64,000 nt of DNA from Mesostigma viride (Eukaryota > Streptophyta > Mesostigmatophyceae > Mesostigmatales > Mesostigmataceae): positions 633,670 through 697,669 of the forward strand of contig RPFO01000026.1 of NCBI GenBank assembly GCA_009746045.1, given 5' to 3'. The position numbers and the translations under genes were made by a program. A model generated the notes under the pieces. That model was not told the DNA's origin. It was given only the letters and a program-made list of their open reading frames with translations, and did no database searches. Below, in pieces: positions 21,195-32,408 of this stretch (within the stretch, counting starts at the first letter, position 1; every line of letters starts with the position of its first letter).

Positions 21195-21640
21195 AATCCC
21201 AGCGAGCGAGCGAAGCGAGCGAGCGGCCGCTGAAAGCGGCCTGGCGCGCAGCGCACGGCGAGCGCAGCGAGCTGTGCGCTGCGCGCGGCGAGCGAGCGAA
21301 GCGAGCGAGCACCCTACCGCGAGCGAGCGAAGCGAGCGAGCACCGTACGGCGAGCGAGCGAAGCGAGCGAGCACCGTACTGCGCACCAATCCGCGAGCGA
21401 AGCGAGCACCGTACTATTCCAGCGGGCAGCGGGCGGCGTACTGCGCACCAATCCGCGAGCGAAGCGAGCACCGTACTATTCCAGCGGGCAGCGGGCGGCG
21501 TACTGCGCACCAATCCGCGAGCGAAGCGAGCACCGTACTATTCCAGCGGGCAGCGGGCAGCGTACTGCGCACCAATCCGCCAGCGAAGCGAGCACCGTAC
21601 TTTCCAGTGGGCAGCGGGCAGCGTACTGCGCACCAATTCG
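21195..21640 (+). repeat. GAGCGAGCGAAGC tandem arrays and 63-bp units
   Basis: 21195-21400 is built from GCGAGCGAGCGAAGCGAGCG units ending in CACCGTAC. From about 21400 to 21640 this grades into four ~63-bp units containing CAGCGGGCAGCGGGC, TACTGCGCACCAATCCGC and GAAGCGAGCACCGTACT. Confidence 0.9.
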
Positions 21641-21654
21641 CTCGCAGCGTACTA

Positions 21655-21890
21655 ATCCAGCGGGCAGCGGGCAGCGTACAGCGGGCAGCGGGCAGCGGGC
21701 AGCGGGCAGCGGGCAGCGGGCAGCGGGCAGCGGGCAGCGGGCAGCGGGCAGCGGGCAGCGGGCAGCGGGCAGCGGGCAGCGGGCAGCGGGCAGCGGGCAG
21801 CGGGAAGCGGGAAGCGGGCAGCGGGCAGCGGGCAGCGGGCAGCGGGCAACGGGCAGCGGGCTGCGGGCTGCGGGCAGCGGGCAGCGGGGC
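21655..21890 (+). repeat. (CAGCGGG)n heptanucleotide satellite
   Basis: About 32 units of CAGCGGG with a few AAGCGGG and CTGCGGG variants. It appears to be an expansion of the short CAGCGGGCAGCGGG block present in each unit of the array just upstream. Confidence 0.95.
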
Positions 21891-22025
21891 GAAGTACTGC
21901 CAAAAAAAGGGACCCTGTTTTGGGCTGGGCGAAGCCAGCGGGTGACACTAGTAGTAAACAGTAACCATACACAAAAGGCCATAGCATAAGGCATACGGGG
22001 CAAAAAGCTAAAAACAAAACCGCTT

Positions 22026-22131
22026 GTCACCAGCGAGATTCGAACCCGCGTTTCCTCGGCGTTGCGTACGTCGTAACAACCGACAGGTAACCGACCACAA
22101 CGAGGGGTCCTAACCACTAGACGATGGTGAC
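22026..22131 (-). tRNA. tRNA-His (GTG) with a ~35-nt intron, copy 1
   Basis: Read on the - strand, the 7-bp acceptor GTCACCA pairs perfectly with TGGTGAC. The D arm is GTCT-AGTGGTTA-GGAC, the anticodon stem CCTCG/CGAGG, and the T arm GCGGG-TTCGAAT-CTCGC with one G-U pair. The anticodon GTG is at 22098-22096. The two anticodon-stem halves are separated by about 35 nt (22060-22094) directly after the base 3' of the anticodon, the standard position of eukaryotic tRNA introns. The body resembles eukaryotic tRNA-His (CTAGTGGTTAG, CGTTGTGG). Confidence 0.86.
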
Positions 22132-22180
22132 ATGTGACAGCAGCAACTACGTTGCCGGCGGCGCAGCGCAAAAGCTGTGT

Positions 22181-22288
22181 GTCACCAGCGAGATTCGAAC
22201 TCGCGTTTCCTCGGTACAGCATCCGAGTACGAGCTTAGTATATATGTCCGACCACAACGAGGGGTCCTAACCACTAGACGATGGTGAC
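22181..22288 (-). tRNA. tRNA-His (GTG) with a ~37-nt intron, copy 2
   Basis: This copy lies 50 bp from the first and has the same exons, except that the T stem is fully paired (GCGAG/CTCGC). The anticodon is at 22255-22253. Its intron (about 22215-22251) is a different sequence from that of copy 1, so the exons are conserved while the introns have diverged, the mark of two functional genes under selection. Confidence 0.87.
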
Positions 22289-23479
22289 AATCTCGCATGC
22301 AGGACCGCAAGACGATGGTTGGTGCTCTTTTGTCGAAAATGATTTATATGTACAGAAGCAAACTTTCGACCCTGTAACTGCTTACACCGCCCTGTAACAG
22401 CTGTAAGCAGCTTATAAGCAGCTTACTGATAATTTAAGATACCGGCATTCACGTGGGGTGAAGCCATTTATCTTGCAACAGCATGTCTGGACTCGGCCAC
22501 TCGGGGCATGTCCGCCTCTAGGAAAAAAACAACAACAACAGCAACAACAACAACGTCTCCAGCCTCCCTAGGTCTATGGAGAAGGTTCGTATCGAGTATC
22601 TCTTAAGTGGCTTGCTTTCCAAATTTCAGGCGATTCCAGCAACACTGTTTTTGCATGCCTGGTTGGTTCCGTGGAAATGGGCCACGTGTTTTTTCTAAGC
22701 CAGGAGCTCCCACGCCGCGGGCCGTGAACGGGCACTATTGGGGGCTTGCAGAAGTGCATGGGCAGAGGAAGGGATTTCACTTTCAAGCTGCTGCACCTGA
22801 TTGTTTCCGATGCAGTGGTCCTAAGGCTTAGTCGTCAGATGTTAGACGCCACAGATCACGGTATCTCGCCCCTTCCGTCCGTGATGCACACTAGCGATGA
22901 CTTTTATGCTGCATGATTGCGAGTTCTAGAACAGGACATCTACCATGGCAGAACCCCTTTCATGAACGATTTCTTTGCCCTTGGCGCACCCGTGGCGGAT
23001 ACCCGGAGGAGGCTGCGCGCCGCGCATCTCCGAACACTCTGGTGCACGCAGTGGAGTCGCCTTGGGGATTTCGGAAAGGGAGGAAAGGTAGTCATGCAAT
23101 TTCTGGTATTCCTTCAGTTTTCATCTACCAACCTTCTACGAAGACGCCTTATCCACCCTGCCACGCTCGTATGATGCCTCCAACGCTGATACGAGGGGCA
23201 CATCGACATCGGTCATCAGTGGCTGGCTGGCTGTGTTGTCTGTGCCGCTTCAATGGCCACCAAAGAACGCTGTAGGTTAACCTCTCTCAGGGTGTTCTCA
23301 TATACTGCGAAACTTTTTTTTTCTGGATAAAGTCAGCACTGCCTATGCTTCTTGGATATTGCTTTTCGGCAACGCATCGTTGTAGGTTGGGTCCCGTTGT
23401 TTTGGGAAGTGTCAAGACAGGGACCCGAAATAAATCCAGTTGGTATATATATGGGGTGCTGGAAACCTGGGCCCGCTTA
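22289..23479. other. no gene seen
   Basis: The interval holds short frames without recognisable motifs, a (CAACAA)n run at 22528-22555 and a GTAAGCAGCTTATAAGCAGC repeat near 22405. No TE ends were found. Confidence 0.4.
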
Positions 23480-24930
23480 ACGGACCCCCAGCCGAAAGGC
23501 CTTCTCTTGTGGTTCTGCACGCATCCTCGTGTGGTCCACTGACTACGTGGAGCCCTCTCCGCCCTGGTACGTGCAGCTGCAGCGGGCCATGATGAATGCA
23601 TCCAAGCTTCCCTTCAGCTGCTTACCCCGGGTCCTAGTCTCCCCAACCACGCCCTGCGGTTGGCCACTCTCCCGGGTCGCATGGGGGTACGGATGGCACT
23701 GCATGCGGACTTGAATGACCAGGGGCGGGCTTGGCTCCACTCCATCTCCCTCCAAAGCAGCGTCGGCTCTGCCTACCTTCGCACCCTTCCCATGTCTGCA
23801 CTGTTCGCCCTCCATCCACTCCACTTTGCGATTGCGGTCCGCCACCAGTTGCTCGCCCCACAGCCCACAGCCCCTTGTGGCGGCAGGCACACCTTGCGGG
23901 AGCTGCGGGCAGGGCCTTATCACCACTGGGCTGCCCTACGTGGCGTGCATGGGGGGGCAGCAGAATCAGAACTGGGACCTCTACCTCCACCCCGCCCTGC
24001 TGCGCGCCGTGTGCGCGATGGTCCGGTCGGTCTTCCCCCATGCCACCATCCAGTGTGAGAACGCGGGTGGGGCTGCGCTCTACTCTCCCCACCCTCGGCC
24101 CGACGTCACCGTCGTCGACTACGATGGTAACGGCTGCCATCTGCTCATCGATATGTCTCGGTGGCCCGGCCGCTCTCGGCACGCCACATTGTCCAGGCGG
24201 CAACGGACGCCGGCAGTGCAGCGGCCACTGTCGAGCACACAAAGCTGGCCACCTATGGCGACGTGGGCCGGGTACCACCGGGTCATCCCCTTCGTTCTTG
24301 AAGAGTTCGGCGCCATGGGCCCCAAGACCGCGGAATTCTTCGACGAGTGCCGCCAGCTCCGCGAGGATCAGCTTGACCTCGAGGGCCAGACCGCCACGTG
24401 GTCGACCCGCACGTGCATGGTCCTATCGGCGACAACACCTCTCTTTGGCTTTAACTTGCCGGATCGTCTATCGTGTGCGATTGCTGCTGTGGCATGCCTC
24501 TGGCATGAAGGAGAAAGGGGGTCTCTGCCCTTTCTTCCTGTTGTGCACAAACAGGGATTAAAAGCACTCCGGTGCTCCGTGACTCCCCAACGGGAGCACG
24601 AGTTTAATTAATTTATTCATTTGGCTTTAACCCGGGCCGTCCGGCGCGGACCTCCTGTTTCGCTGCACCCGGGCCGATTTTTGTGCTAGACATGCCCTTT
24701 ATTAGACTGGCCCCGGGACTTCTACCTGGGTCCGAGTTCTGCATGGTGTAGTGGGCTAGTGTCTTTTACGTAGTTGCATCATGTTGACTCTTGTAGCTAG
24801 CTAGCATACTGTTGTTGCATCTGGGCTTTAATTACCTGCTGTCTCGGTCGTGGTTCGTAACCTTTTTCTTGCGTTATTCGCTTGCCTTGGAAAGTTTTTA
24901 AAGTAACTTTCTCAATAATAAATATATACT
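23480..24930 (+). mobile_element. family A LINE, 3' part with CCHC finger and RLE remnant
   Basis: The segment aligns by eye with the end of the family A copy at 50.4-53.5 kb. From DPQPKGLLLWFCTHPRVVH (about 23488) it runs through the block CMGGQQNQNW and RSVFPH to the endonuclease core PRPDVTVVDYDG, then LLIDMS, and on to VIPFVLEEFGAMGPKTAEFF. Several frames are needed. The C-terminal helix region is split at 24456-24619 by a short retro-insert. The 3' UTR runs to about 24930. It is closer to the copy at 60.6 kb (shared MGPKTAEFF) than to the one at 50.4 kb. Confidence 0.75.
24456..24619 (+). mobile_element. 164-bp truncated retro-insert with 12-bp TSD
   Basis: The insert is flanked by perfect 12-bp duplications TTTGGCTTTAAC (24444-24455 and 24620-24631). 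Its 3' end carries the hairpin GTGCTCC...GGGAGCAC followed by GAGTTTAATTAATTTATTCA. The same hairpin tail ends copies at 25290, 49708, 53619 and 62340. Removing it rejoins the host LINE coding sequence. It is either a SINE or a strongly 5'-truncated LINE. Confidence 0.85.
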
Positions 24931-24934
24931 ACTA

Positions 24935-26340
24935 TTTAAAACTATAATTACTTACATCAGAGTGAATGCAATTAACCATTAATTAATTAATTAATAGACA
25001 CGTGACTGCGTCACGTGAGCATAAGTTCTCCCGATTTCTGGCCTGCGCGCGCTGGTTGTCTCCTTGATAAGTCCTCAGTGGGAGGGGAACATAAAAAAAT
25101 AGCAATAAACAAAGCCAACGCTAGCAAGAGATACCACGACAAAATAACTACAACTAGCCGGCCGGCATGGGACACTCCACACCGCGGAATGAAGTAAAAC
25201 AGCCTAATAACCATGCTGTGCCGCAAAGTCAGCCCGCGTGCAGCCGGCAGATCGAGCAAGATGTCAGCCATAGCCCTGGTTTAATTAACAACGGGAGCAC
25301 GAGTTTAATTAATTAATAGCCCGAGTTTAAGCGCTACCGAAAGGCGTTGGCGCCAGTACGACGTCCAGGTCCGCGCCTTCAAGGGGCCCGGCCGCTGGCC
25401 CTCAATCCATGGTCGAATCCAGGCGGTCCTCCCGGAGCCGGCGGTCAGGGTCCCCATCCGGCCCCAAACTCCTCCAATTAAGACAAAGGGCACCAGGCCG
25501 GTGGTGCCCAATGTACGTCGTCATATAGGCCGTGAGCTTCAGTTGGCCCGATCCGCCGTGCAGCCCGCCGCCTGGGATGCACCAACCACATGGCTAAGAG
25601 CCAGGGGGCGAGCCACAGTTCGAAACGTCAAGAGCAAGTGCCGGCCGGCCGCCTCCCGGCCGTTTACCAAATCTTGTCCAAAACCACGATGTCAGGTCGG
25701 TGGTTTGGGGAGTAGAAAGCCGCGCGCAGTCCGGATCCGATGCGGAGCCGAGCGGTCTGATGCTCAGACCGGATGTTTGCGCGTGGGGGAAAACGGACCG
25801 GACCATGGCAAGCACCACCGTCAGGACTGAGGACCGTGTGCAAGTACAAGTAGCAATTCTGATTCTCAGTGTACTTGGCCACCCATGCATGACAGGTAGT
25901 GGGTCCCAGTGGGATCCAACAAGGTCTGCCCGCAGCAACCACAGGCCGCCCTGCGGGAACGTACAAGAGGTTGCGGGGCAAATGTTCAGTTGGTGTCGCA
26001 GCGCGCCACCGGATAGCTTGACTGGGCGCCATGGGACAAATGAGGGGCCCATGGGGAGAGCACGGCTCAGGTAAGCGGAGCCCACACTCCGCAGGGAGCT
26101 AGCTAGAGGGAGAACAGCCACGCGCGACCCTGGGCGTTGAGGTCATAAAAAAGAGCCATCCAATCCGCCGTGTGCAGAATACTGGCCCGCGTATAGTTTT
26201 TCTGGTGTTTATCGATGACGCGGGCAGGGAATGCTGCGGCCGGGGGATACAGTACTTAGTAGGACGGTGGCGACCGCGCGAGGGAGTGCCCCGATCGAGG
26301 AAGGCGGCGTACGTTGGGTTTCCAGAGCGGAATGAATATA
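24935..26340 (-). mobile_element. family A LINE 3' part, degraded, - strand
   Basis: On the - strand the copy shows the family A endonuclease block (FYSPNHRPDIVVLD near 25690) preceded by a damaged finger and NQNCYLYLHTVL. A GGGAGCACGAGTTTAATTAA tail inserted near 25290 interrupts its 3' coding end. Stop codons and frame shifts are frequent. The A/T-rich 3' tail is near 24935-24990. Confidence 0.65.
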
Positions 26341-26487
26341 CATTAAAAAATATAAATACTTACATCAGAGTAAAGGCGCCCACGTTCAAATAAACAAAGC
26401 CAACAAATATATCAAGGAGACAACCAGAGCAGGCCAGAAATCGGGAGAATATATTTATACATATCTTCATTGAGATTTCCTTGTGAA

Positions 26488-26582
26488 CATGCATGCCAAT
26501 CTCACCACCGTAATTTATCATTCTTAATGAATATATATATCTTCATTGAGAATGATGAATTACGGAGGTGAGATGGGCATGC
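26488..26582. repeat. inverted repeat: two LINE 3' ends joined tail to tail
   Basis: The left arm (GCATGCCAATCTCACCACCG and ATTTATCATTCTTAATGAAT) and right arm (ATTCATTGAG..., with TGAATTACGGAGGTGAGATG and GGCATGC) are near-complementary over about 45 bp. Both match the LINE 3' end at 61375-61420. The right arm continues into a - strand copy; the left arm has no body attached. Confidence 0.75.
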
Positions 26583-27170
26583 AACATAAGGAAAACCCAG
26601 AAAAAAAGAAGAACCCAGGAGAAATTAAGAGGAATCTGACACGGACATCCAAGTATCACGCCAGCTGCACAAGGTACAACTAACTACATCACAAAAACTA
26701 CGACACGCATGCATGCAGCAACATCGCTACCGGCCCACCATGCAGGCCTGGGAGGGATCTAGACCGCATGGGTCGTGACAAAGTCGGCCCTGGTGCGGCG
26801 GAATAACACATCAGCCACGGTGCGAGTCGGAGTGGTGATCGAGGGCGAGTGACAGGCGCTGCCGCCAATACGAGGCCGACCACGTGCGGGCAGACCACGG
26901 GGCGGTCTGACCCTCGAGGTTGAGGCGGTCTTTGAACACGGCGCTGGCAGCACTCGTGGAAAAACTCTGCTGTCTTGGGGCCGGCCATGGCCCCGAACTC
27001 CTCAAGGACAAAGGGGATGACCCCGGGTGGGGCCCCACATTGCCGTAGGAGGCAAACTTGTCGCGCTCAGCCACAGCGGCAGCAGCGCCGGCATTCATAC
27101 AGCCGCCCGGAGGATGTGGCGACCGGAGAGCGGCCGAGCCACTGCATGAGACACCGGTATATAGCTTGAT
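26540..27170 (-). mobile_element. LINE 3' end (variant of the 60.6-kb copy), - strand
   Basis: The - strand encodes the C-terminal part of the family A protein (YRQRL-type region, FFHECCQRR, GVIPFVLEEFG equivalents with deletions) and the UTR with CATGCAGGCCTG. It aligns with 60.95-61.42 kb and carries small deletions and frame changes. Confidence 0.7.
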
Positions 27171-27274
27171 AGATCATGGGGGTGGAGGTGCCCCATGGTG
27201 CACCTCGAGCAAGTGTCGTTTACATTCCCACCCGGCCTTGCAGGAAGTAGCTTAGAACATAGCCATATATATTA

Positions 27275-28440
27275 AAATTTTTTTTAATATATATTAAAAA
27301 TATAATTACTTACAGCAGCTAGAGTGAAATCACTCAAACCAAAGCAAACGCCCAGCTATAAACCTATATACCGGCTCTCCATGTCAAAGCGGCTCTATAC
27401 TACCATAAGACCAATGGAAACGCCTAACGGGAGGAACCTAATAGCCCTGCTGCACCGCAAAATCAGCCCGCGTACGGCGGAGCATGATGTCAGCCATGGC
27501 CCGAGTCAGCGCCACCGACAAGCGCTGACGCCAATATGACGTCCAGGTCCGCGCCGACCAGGGGGCCCGCTGGCCCTCCAGGTCCAGCCGGTCCTCCCGG
27601 AGCCGGCAACACTCCTTGAAGAAGGCGGAGGTCAGGGGCCCCATGGCCCCAAACTCCTCCATGCAGGACAAAGGGCACCATGCACACGATGGTGCCCGAC
27701 GTCGCCGTAGGCCAGGAGCTTGGCCCGCTCCGCCCGGTCCGCCGTGTAACCTGCCGTGAGGGAGGCCCCAGCCACGTGGCTAAGAGCCAAGGGCCGCACC
27801 ACCGAAACGTCAACAAGCAGATGCCGGCCACCCCCCTCAAAGTCCAGCACCACGATGTCAGGCCGGTGGGGGGGGGAATAGAAGGCAGCGCCATCCGCAT
27901 CCTCGGACCGGATGTTCGCGTGGGGGAAAACCGACCGAATCATGGCGAGCACCACCGTCAGGAGGACAGTGTGCAAATACAAATACCAATTCTGATTCTG
28001 TTGGCCCCCCATGCAGGCAAGGTAGTGAGTCCCCGTGGGATCCAGCGGCTGCCCACAGCTACCACAAGGCCGCCCGGCCGGAACAAGAAGCTGCGGGGCA
28101 AATAGCTGGTGCCGGAGCGCCACCGAGTAGTGGCTGCATGGGAGCCAAGGCGAATGGGGGGGCCATGGGAATTAGAGCACGAAGGTACGCCGAGCCCACA
28201 CTCCGCAAGGAAAGCGAGAACAGCCACGCACGTCCCTGAGCGTTGAGGTCCGCGAAAAGAGCAATCCAATCAGCCGTGTGCAGAATACCCGCGTAGGGTT
28301 TCTGGTGTTTATCGATGACGCGAGCAGGGAATGCGGCGGGAGATTGAACGGAGGCGACCGAGGGAGTGCCGCGAGGGAGGGGGCGCTGCATGTACCGCCT
28401 GAGCGGCACGGACGGGAGAACAGGCCTGCTGGATCTCAGT
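27275..28440 (-). mobile_element. family A LINE, 5'-truncated, - strand
   Basis: The copy is about 95% alike, by eye, to the 3' 1.1 kb of the copy ending at 53540. It contains the CCHC finger (CGSCGQPLDPTGTHYLAC), the block NQNWYLYLHTVLLTVVLAMI, the endonuclease core (RPDIVVLDFEGGG, LLVDVSVVRP) and the C-terminal helix. It is open over long stretches (27632-28123) with few shifts, so it is younger than the copies at 25-27 kb. The 3' tail TTTTTAATATATATT is at 27275-27300. Truncation is near 28440. Confidence 0.8.
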
Positions 28441-28635
28441 ATATGCCCCTTCTCTGGGATATGTGCTACATTTACTCCCAACGGAGTTATGTTCCTAATT
28501 AATTAATTAGGAACATAAATTAATTAATTAATTCTCATCAGAGAGTGACTCTCTGTATAGGCAGGGCTGAGCTAATTCATAATGCATCATCCATGCATGC
28601 ATTAAATTAAATTAAATTAATTTATAAATAATAAC

Positions 28636-28770
28636 ATGCCTCCGTTGGGAGATCATGTAGCACATATTCCTTGATGGGTGGAGTGGAGGGCGCCGCGTAA
28701 TCGAACTAACCTAACTCTAAGCTATCTAGTCTAGAAAAATCCTAACTACACTACTCATCAAAACGCCGCC
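28636..28770 (-). mobile_element. family B LINE 3' tail fragment, - strand
   Basis: The sequence ATGCCTCCGTTGGGAGATCA through CTAGAAAAATCCTAAC to CTCATCAAAACG matches the - strand 3' end at 59098-59228 and, inverted, 55565-55700. Only the last ~135 bp remain. The preceding 28441-28635 is A/T-rich TTAATTAA-type filler holding another tail (GGGATATGTGCTACATTTAC at 28459). Confidence 0.75.
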
Positions 28771-28849
28771 TCCTCGTTGGGGGCATCATCCATAGGCTAA
28801 GCCTTACTAATCTACACTCCGACATGCCTCCTTTCACCTCTCGCGCTCG

Positions 28850-31800
28850 AGGTCACGGAGGCGCTCCAGCGCCTGCGTTACGACGCAGCCACCGGCTCCG
28901 ACGAGATTCGTGGGCACCGCAGTTGTGAAACTTGCAGCCGAATTCGAGGACACCAGTGTTATATATGCTGCTCTTCCGGGACATCTGCAACCGCCTTCTG
29001 CTGTCGTCGCAACCGCCTCCAGCGGCCTAGCTGGCAACACAGTTTTCGCACGTACGATGCTGTACAAGAACAAGGGGTCGCCAGCCGACCCCGGCAACTA
29101 CAGAGGGGTGTGCATTCAAAGTGCCCCCCTCAAGCTTCTTATGCGGCTCATCCTGAACCGCCTGCGCACGGCCCTGGACGGTCACCTCAGCGAGACTCAG
29201 CACGGCTTCCGTTCAGGTCGCAACACAGTACAAGCGCTCTTCGCTACTCGCCGACTGGTGGAGGATCGAACTGCAGCGCCTTCTGCCTGGTGAGTCCCCT
29301 TTGCACCTTGTGCTAATGGACTTCATCAAAGCCTTCGATTCGGTTTTCTGGCCTGCGCTTTGGGACATCCTCGAGCTGTTCCGGATCCCCCGCCCCCTTA
29401 TTGCTGTCATCCGCAACCTGTATGAAGGGTCCACCACAGTCTTCGGTGCGCATTAATTCTTACGGGACCACGCCACCATGCCCTTTACAGAAGGGTGTGT
29501 GGCAGGGCTGCGTGCTGACAGTCGCCCTACCTGTTCATTATTGTGGTCGAATACGTAATGATTCAGGCGCGCAAGCGATTTGCCCGCATCGTGGGTATAG
29601 GGAACCAGGGGTGCAGGTTGCTAACCACTTCTGGCATGGCGGAGCGGAAACGGAGATTCGGCTGGCCGGCCAGCGGACATCACCTACGCCGACGACACCA
29701 CCCTCTTCGAGGACACTGGGCACGTGCAGACATGGCTTGACTGCCTAGCTATCGAGGCCCGTGCAGTGGGGCTTGAGGTCAGCAAGAAGACAGAGGCCCT
29801 GCATGGCGGTTGGGCTCACCCATGCACTCACCGGCCGCCACCCCTCTATCTCCTAGACGGCTCTCGATTCCTGTATCGGGACCGCGTCAAGCTGCTGGGC
29901 AGCCTGATTCCCAGCTGCGAGGCTGATGTGGACCATCGCATCTCCCTCGCCTGGCACGCTTTACGCCACTACCGGGCCCTGTGGCGCAAGCCCTGGGCAG
30001 GATCGAGAAACAGGACCTGTTTAACCCTTAAACCGTCTTGACTGGGACCACGAGAACGGACTGAGTTGACCTATCTTTGCAAACACGCTAGTATCAAGCC
30101 CAATAACATTTTCTGGCCCACCCTTGTATCCAAGCATGCTTTTATATCAAGTTTTGATGGGGTCATGTTGTTGGTCACATTTCCATGCTCCAAGGGTGCT
30201 ATAAATAGCATGCCCCCCAAGGGGGTACCAAAAAAAAAGGGTATGAGACCTATACCATGCAATATAAACCATTTATACAAATCAGTTGGGCTTGGCCCTT
30301 CAAAGGTAGTTTGCTATACTCACAGGCATGGCATAGATGCACTCACATCATGAAATGGCAGAGAGCTGCCTACCACAGCTAGCAAAATGCCCAAAATAAC
30401 TCAGTCCGTTATAACGGCCCCAGTTTTTAGGGTGTGTTTCGCTAGCACTACCGTATAGTTTCTTTGTGGCAACCTGGCCAACATCATCATAAACAACCAC
30501 AAATGCATCCAAATGCACAGCCCCAGCATACAGAGCTACTGCCATTCTATGCATTGGGTATAAAGCTTGTGCAATCAACCATACGCACACGGACGGTCGC
30601 AAGGAGGAGGCATAGCAAGGTGGAGATTACTAGTGCAGCAAAGGTATAAAAAAGCACCCCTAAAGTGTTGTCAATGATGAGAAAAACAAATGGTTTAAGC
30701 TGGACATGCTGCCATGCCAGCAGGGTCATGTTTCTAGCTTGCAAGGAGCACACAACAAGAAGCTAGCAAGACATGAAGTGGTGCAGAAAGCTTGCCATGG
30801 AAACACTACTTTCGACCTGCATGAGCGAGGGATAATCACCTTGGTATTACATATATCTTATCCATGAACGACCCCGACCGTGTTCTCACCACCATGAGGC
30901 TAATATTGGCTGAACGGAAGTGAATATGGGCTAAAATCTGCCCGACATTGGCGTACACCAACCAATTGACAAGCCTGTGCAAAGAAGCAGCAAACCACAA
31001 AAAAACGATTACAAACCTTCTAGTACAAGCCTACGAACAAGTGCCAAACGTTAAACTATATATACTGGGTTCTTACAAGACGCCAGCGCTCAAATACGTA
31101 CCAGCTGGAGACCGGACGTTACCTTGCTTGCGGGAGCCAGCACCCCCACATTGTAGATGTATCCACCGCGGCTTTTTTCAACACGCCACTAACCACAAAT
31201 GCTAAAAACAATTTATATATTGCATCAGTGCGCAAACAAATGGACTTTCGCTGCGATTAATGACGTAGCCCTGGCATGCTCATCGCCTGGCCGCCCTAAC
31301 GAGCTGCCGCAAGGAAAAATTGCTCCGAAGCCTACATTCGCATTTCTATCTGTTCCGCAGCTAGGTATGCAGCATGTTTATGACATAAATAATATTTCCA
31401 CAAAATTTCAGCGCAATCTGATCATCCGTGCTCCTGCCCCAATCATCTTTTGCTTCGCCATAGCCGGAATATTGCATGCACGACAAAATTATTTTTATGC
31501 ACGTCGTCTTCGTTCGACCATGGTACCCCCCTGGACTTGCAAGCGCGTAGCACCCTGGCCAAGTGTCCGATGGACGGTCTGAGAAGTGCTGCGGATAGGC
31601 CACGTGGCCAGCTTTCAGGATCCGTCGAGTTGACCGTTAAATTCAAAGTGGCGCGGCGCCCAGTTCTGCCACAAACTCGGTCCGTTTAAATGGTCCCAGT
31701 TCGACTGGGACCATTATAACGGACCCGTGACGATTTAAGGGTTAAGGTCCGCGTCCTTCCTGTTCTCACGTATGGGGCCGAGACGTGGACCCTCACCGCC

Positions 31801-31850
31801 GACCTGGCCCGCAAGCTGGACGGCGCGGTCACCAACATGCTGTGATCCAT
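28850..31850 (+). mobile_element. family B LINE reverse transcriptase region, interrupted copy
   Basis: The coding sense starts with EVTEALQRLRYDAATGSDEI and continues YKNKGSPADPGNYRGVCIQS, then HGFRSGRNTVQALFATRRL and LMDFIKAFDSVFW (RT motif A). Motif B/C sections are damaged. DITYADDTTLFEDTGHVQTW carries the YADD box near 29685, and after an insert at 30025-31741 it resumes as FKVRVLPVLTYGAETWTL. Frames change repeatedly, and the tandem nesting shows this LINE was the first layer. The LTR element inserted at 31917. LINE C-terminal sequence reappears at 49196. Confidence 0.8.
30025..31741. mobile_element. piggyBac-type non-autonomous element (TSD TTAA)
   Basis: The ends read CCCTTAAACCGTC and, inverted, CCCTTAAATCGTC. 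Both are flanked by TTAA (30021-30024 and 31742-31745), the strict target of piggyBac, whose termini start CCC(T/A). The interior is 1.7 kb without a transposase. A second dyad, TGGTCCCAGTTCGACTGGGA, lies close to the right end and a matching TGACTGGGACCA near the left. Deleting the element with one TTAA rejoins the LINE frame from EKQDLF to KVRVLP. Confidence 0.85.
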
Positions 31851-31917
31851 TTTCAGAGTAGGATATGCTGCTCATCATCCTTCTCCCCACGGGCCCCGCG
31901 GCCCGTTCAGTTGCTAG

Positions 31918-32390
31918 AGTTAGTCTCCATGCTTTGCTGTAGACTAAGTCTCAAAGGCATTGTGAATACAACGTATGAATAAGCCTTGTAAACCTACGTT
32001 GGTATGTGAATATAAATACCACGTGGGCTATGCAGACAGGAATGCTAGTCGAGTCGCATACGTTTCCCTAGATAGGTACTTTGGGTACTGAGGTACGTGA
32101 CAGATGTACCAGTATACGTAGTGTCCTGTCATTGGACGGTACTAGAGTATCCTAGATAGGGACCGTACTGCAGCGTGCATTGATCTGTGATCGCACGATG
32201 CAGTGACTAGACTGCTACCTGTCATCCGATCGTGCGGCCTCGGGACAACGGTCTGCACCCAACGGTCACTGGCGGCGCAGCCAGTGAGAGGAACGTTGAT
32301 AAAGGGTAAACCTATTTTCTAATGAACCAAGCAATTCATTGCTCACAGCCTTCAGTGTTCTCAAGCAATATATCCCACCGCAATCTAACT
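31918..32390 (+). repeat. 5' LTR (473 bp)
   Basis: It starts AGTTAGTCTCC and ends CAATCTAACT, with 6-bp terminal inverted repeats. A TATAAATA box lies at 32011-32018. Compared with the 3' LTR it lacks 5 bp near 32104 and has 5 extra bp (CCGAT) near 32227. Confidence 0.95.
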
Positions 32391-32408
32391 TGAATTTTAT
32401 TTGCTACC

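Noticed and set aside
21274-22222. Arg/Ala/Gly or Pro/Leu-rich long frames
   Set aside because: Made by the GAGC and CAGCGGG satellites and, at the right end, they overlap the tRNA genes.
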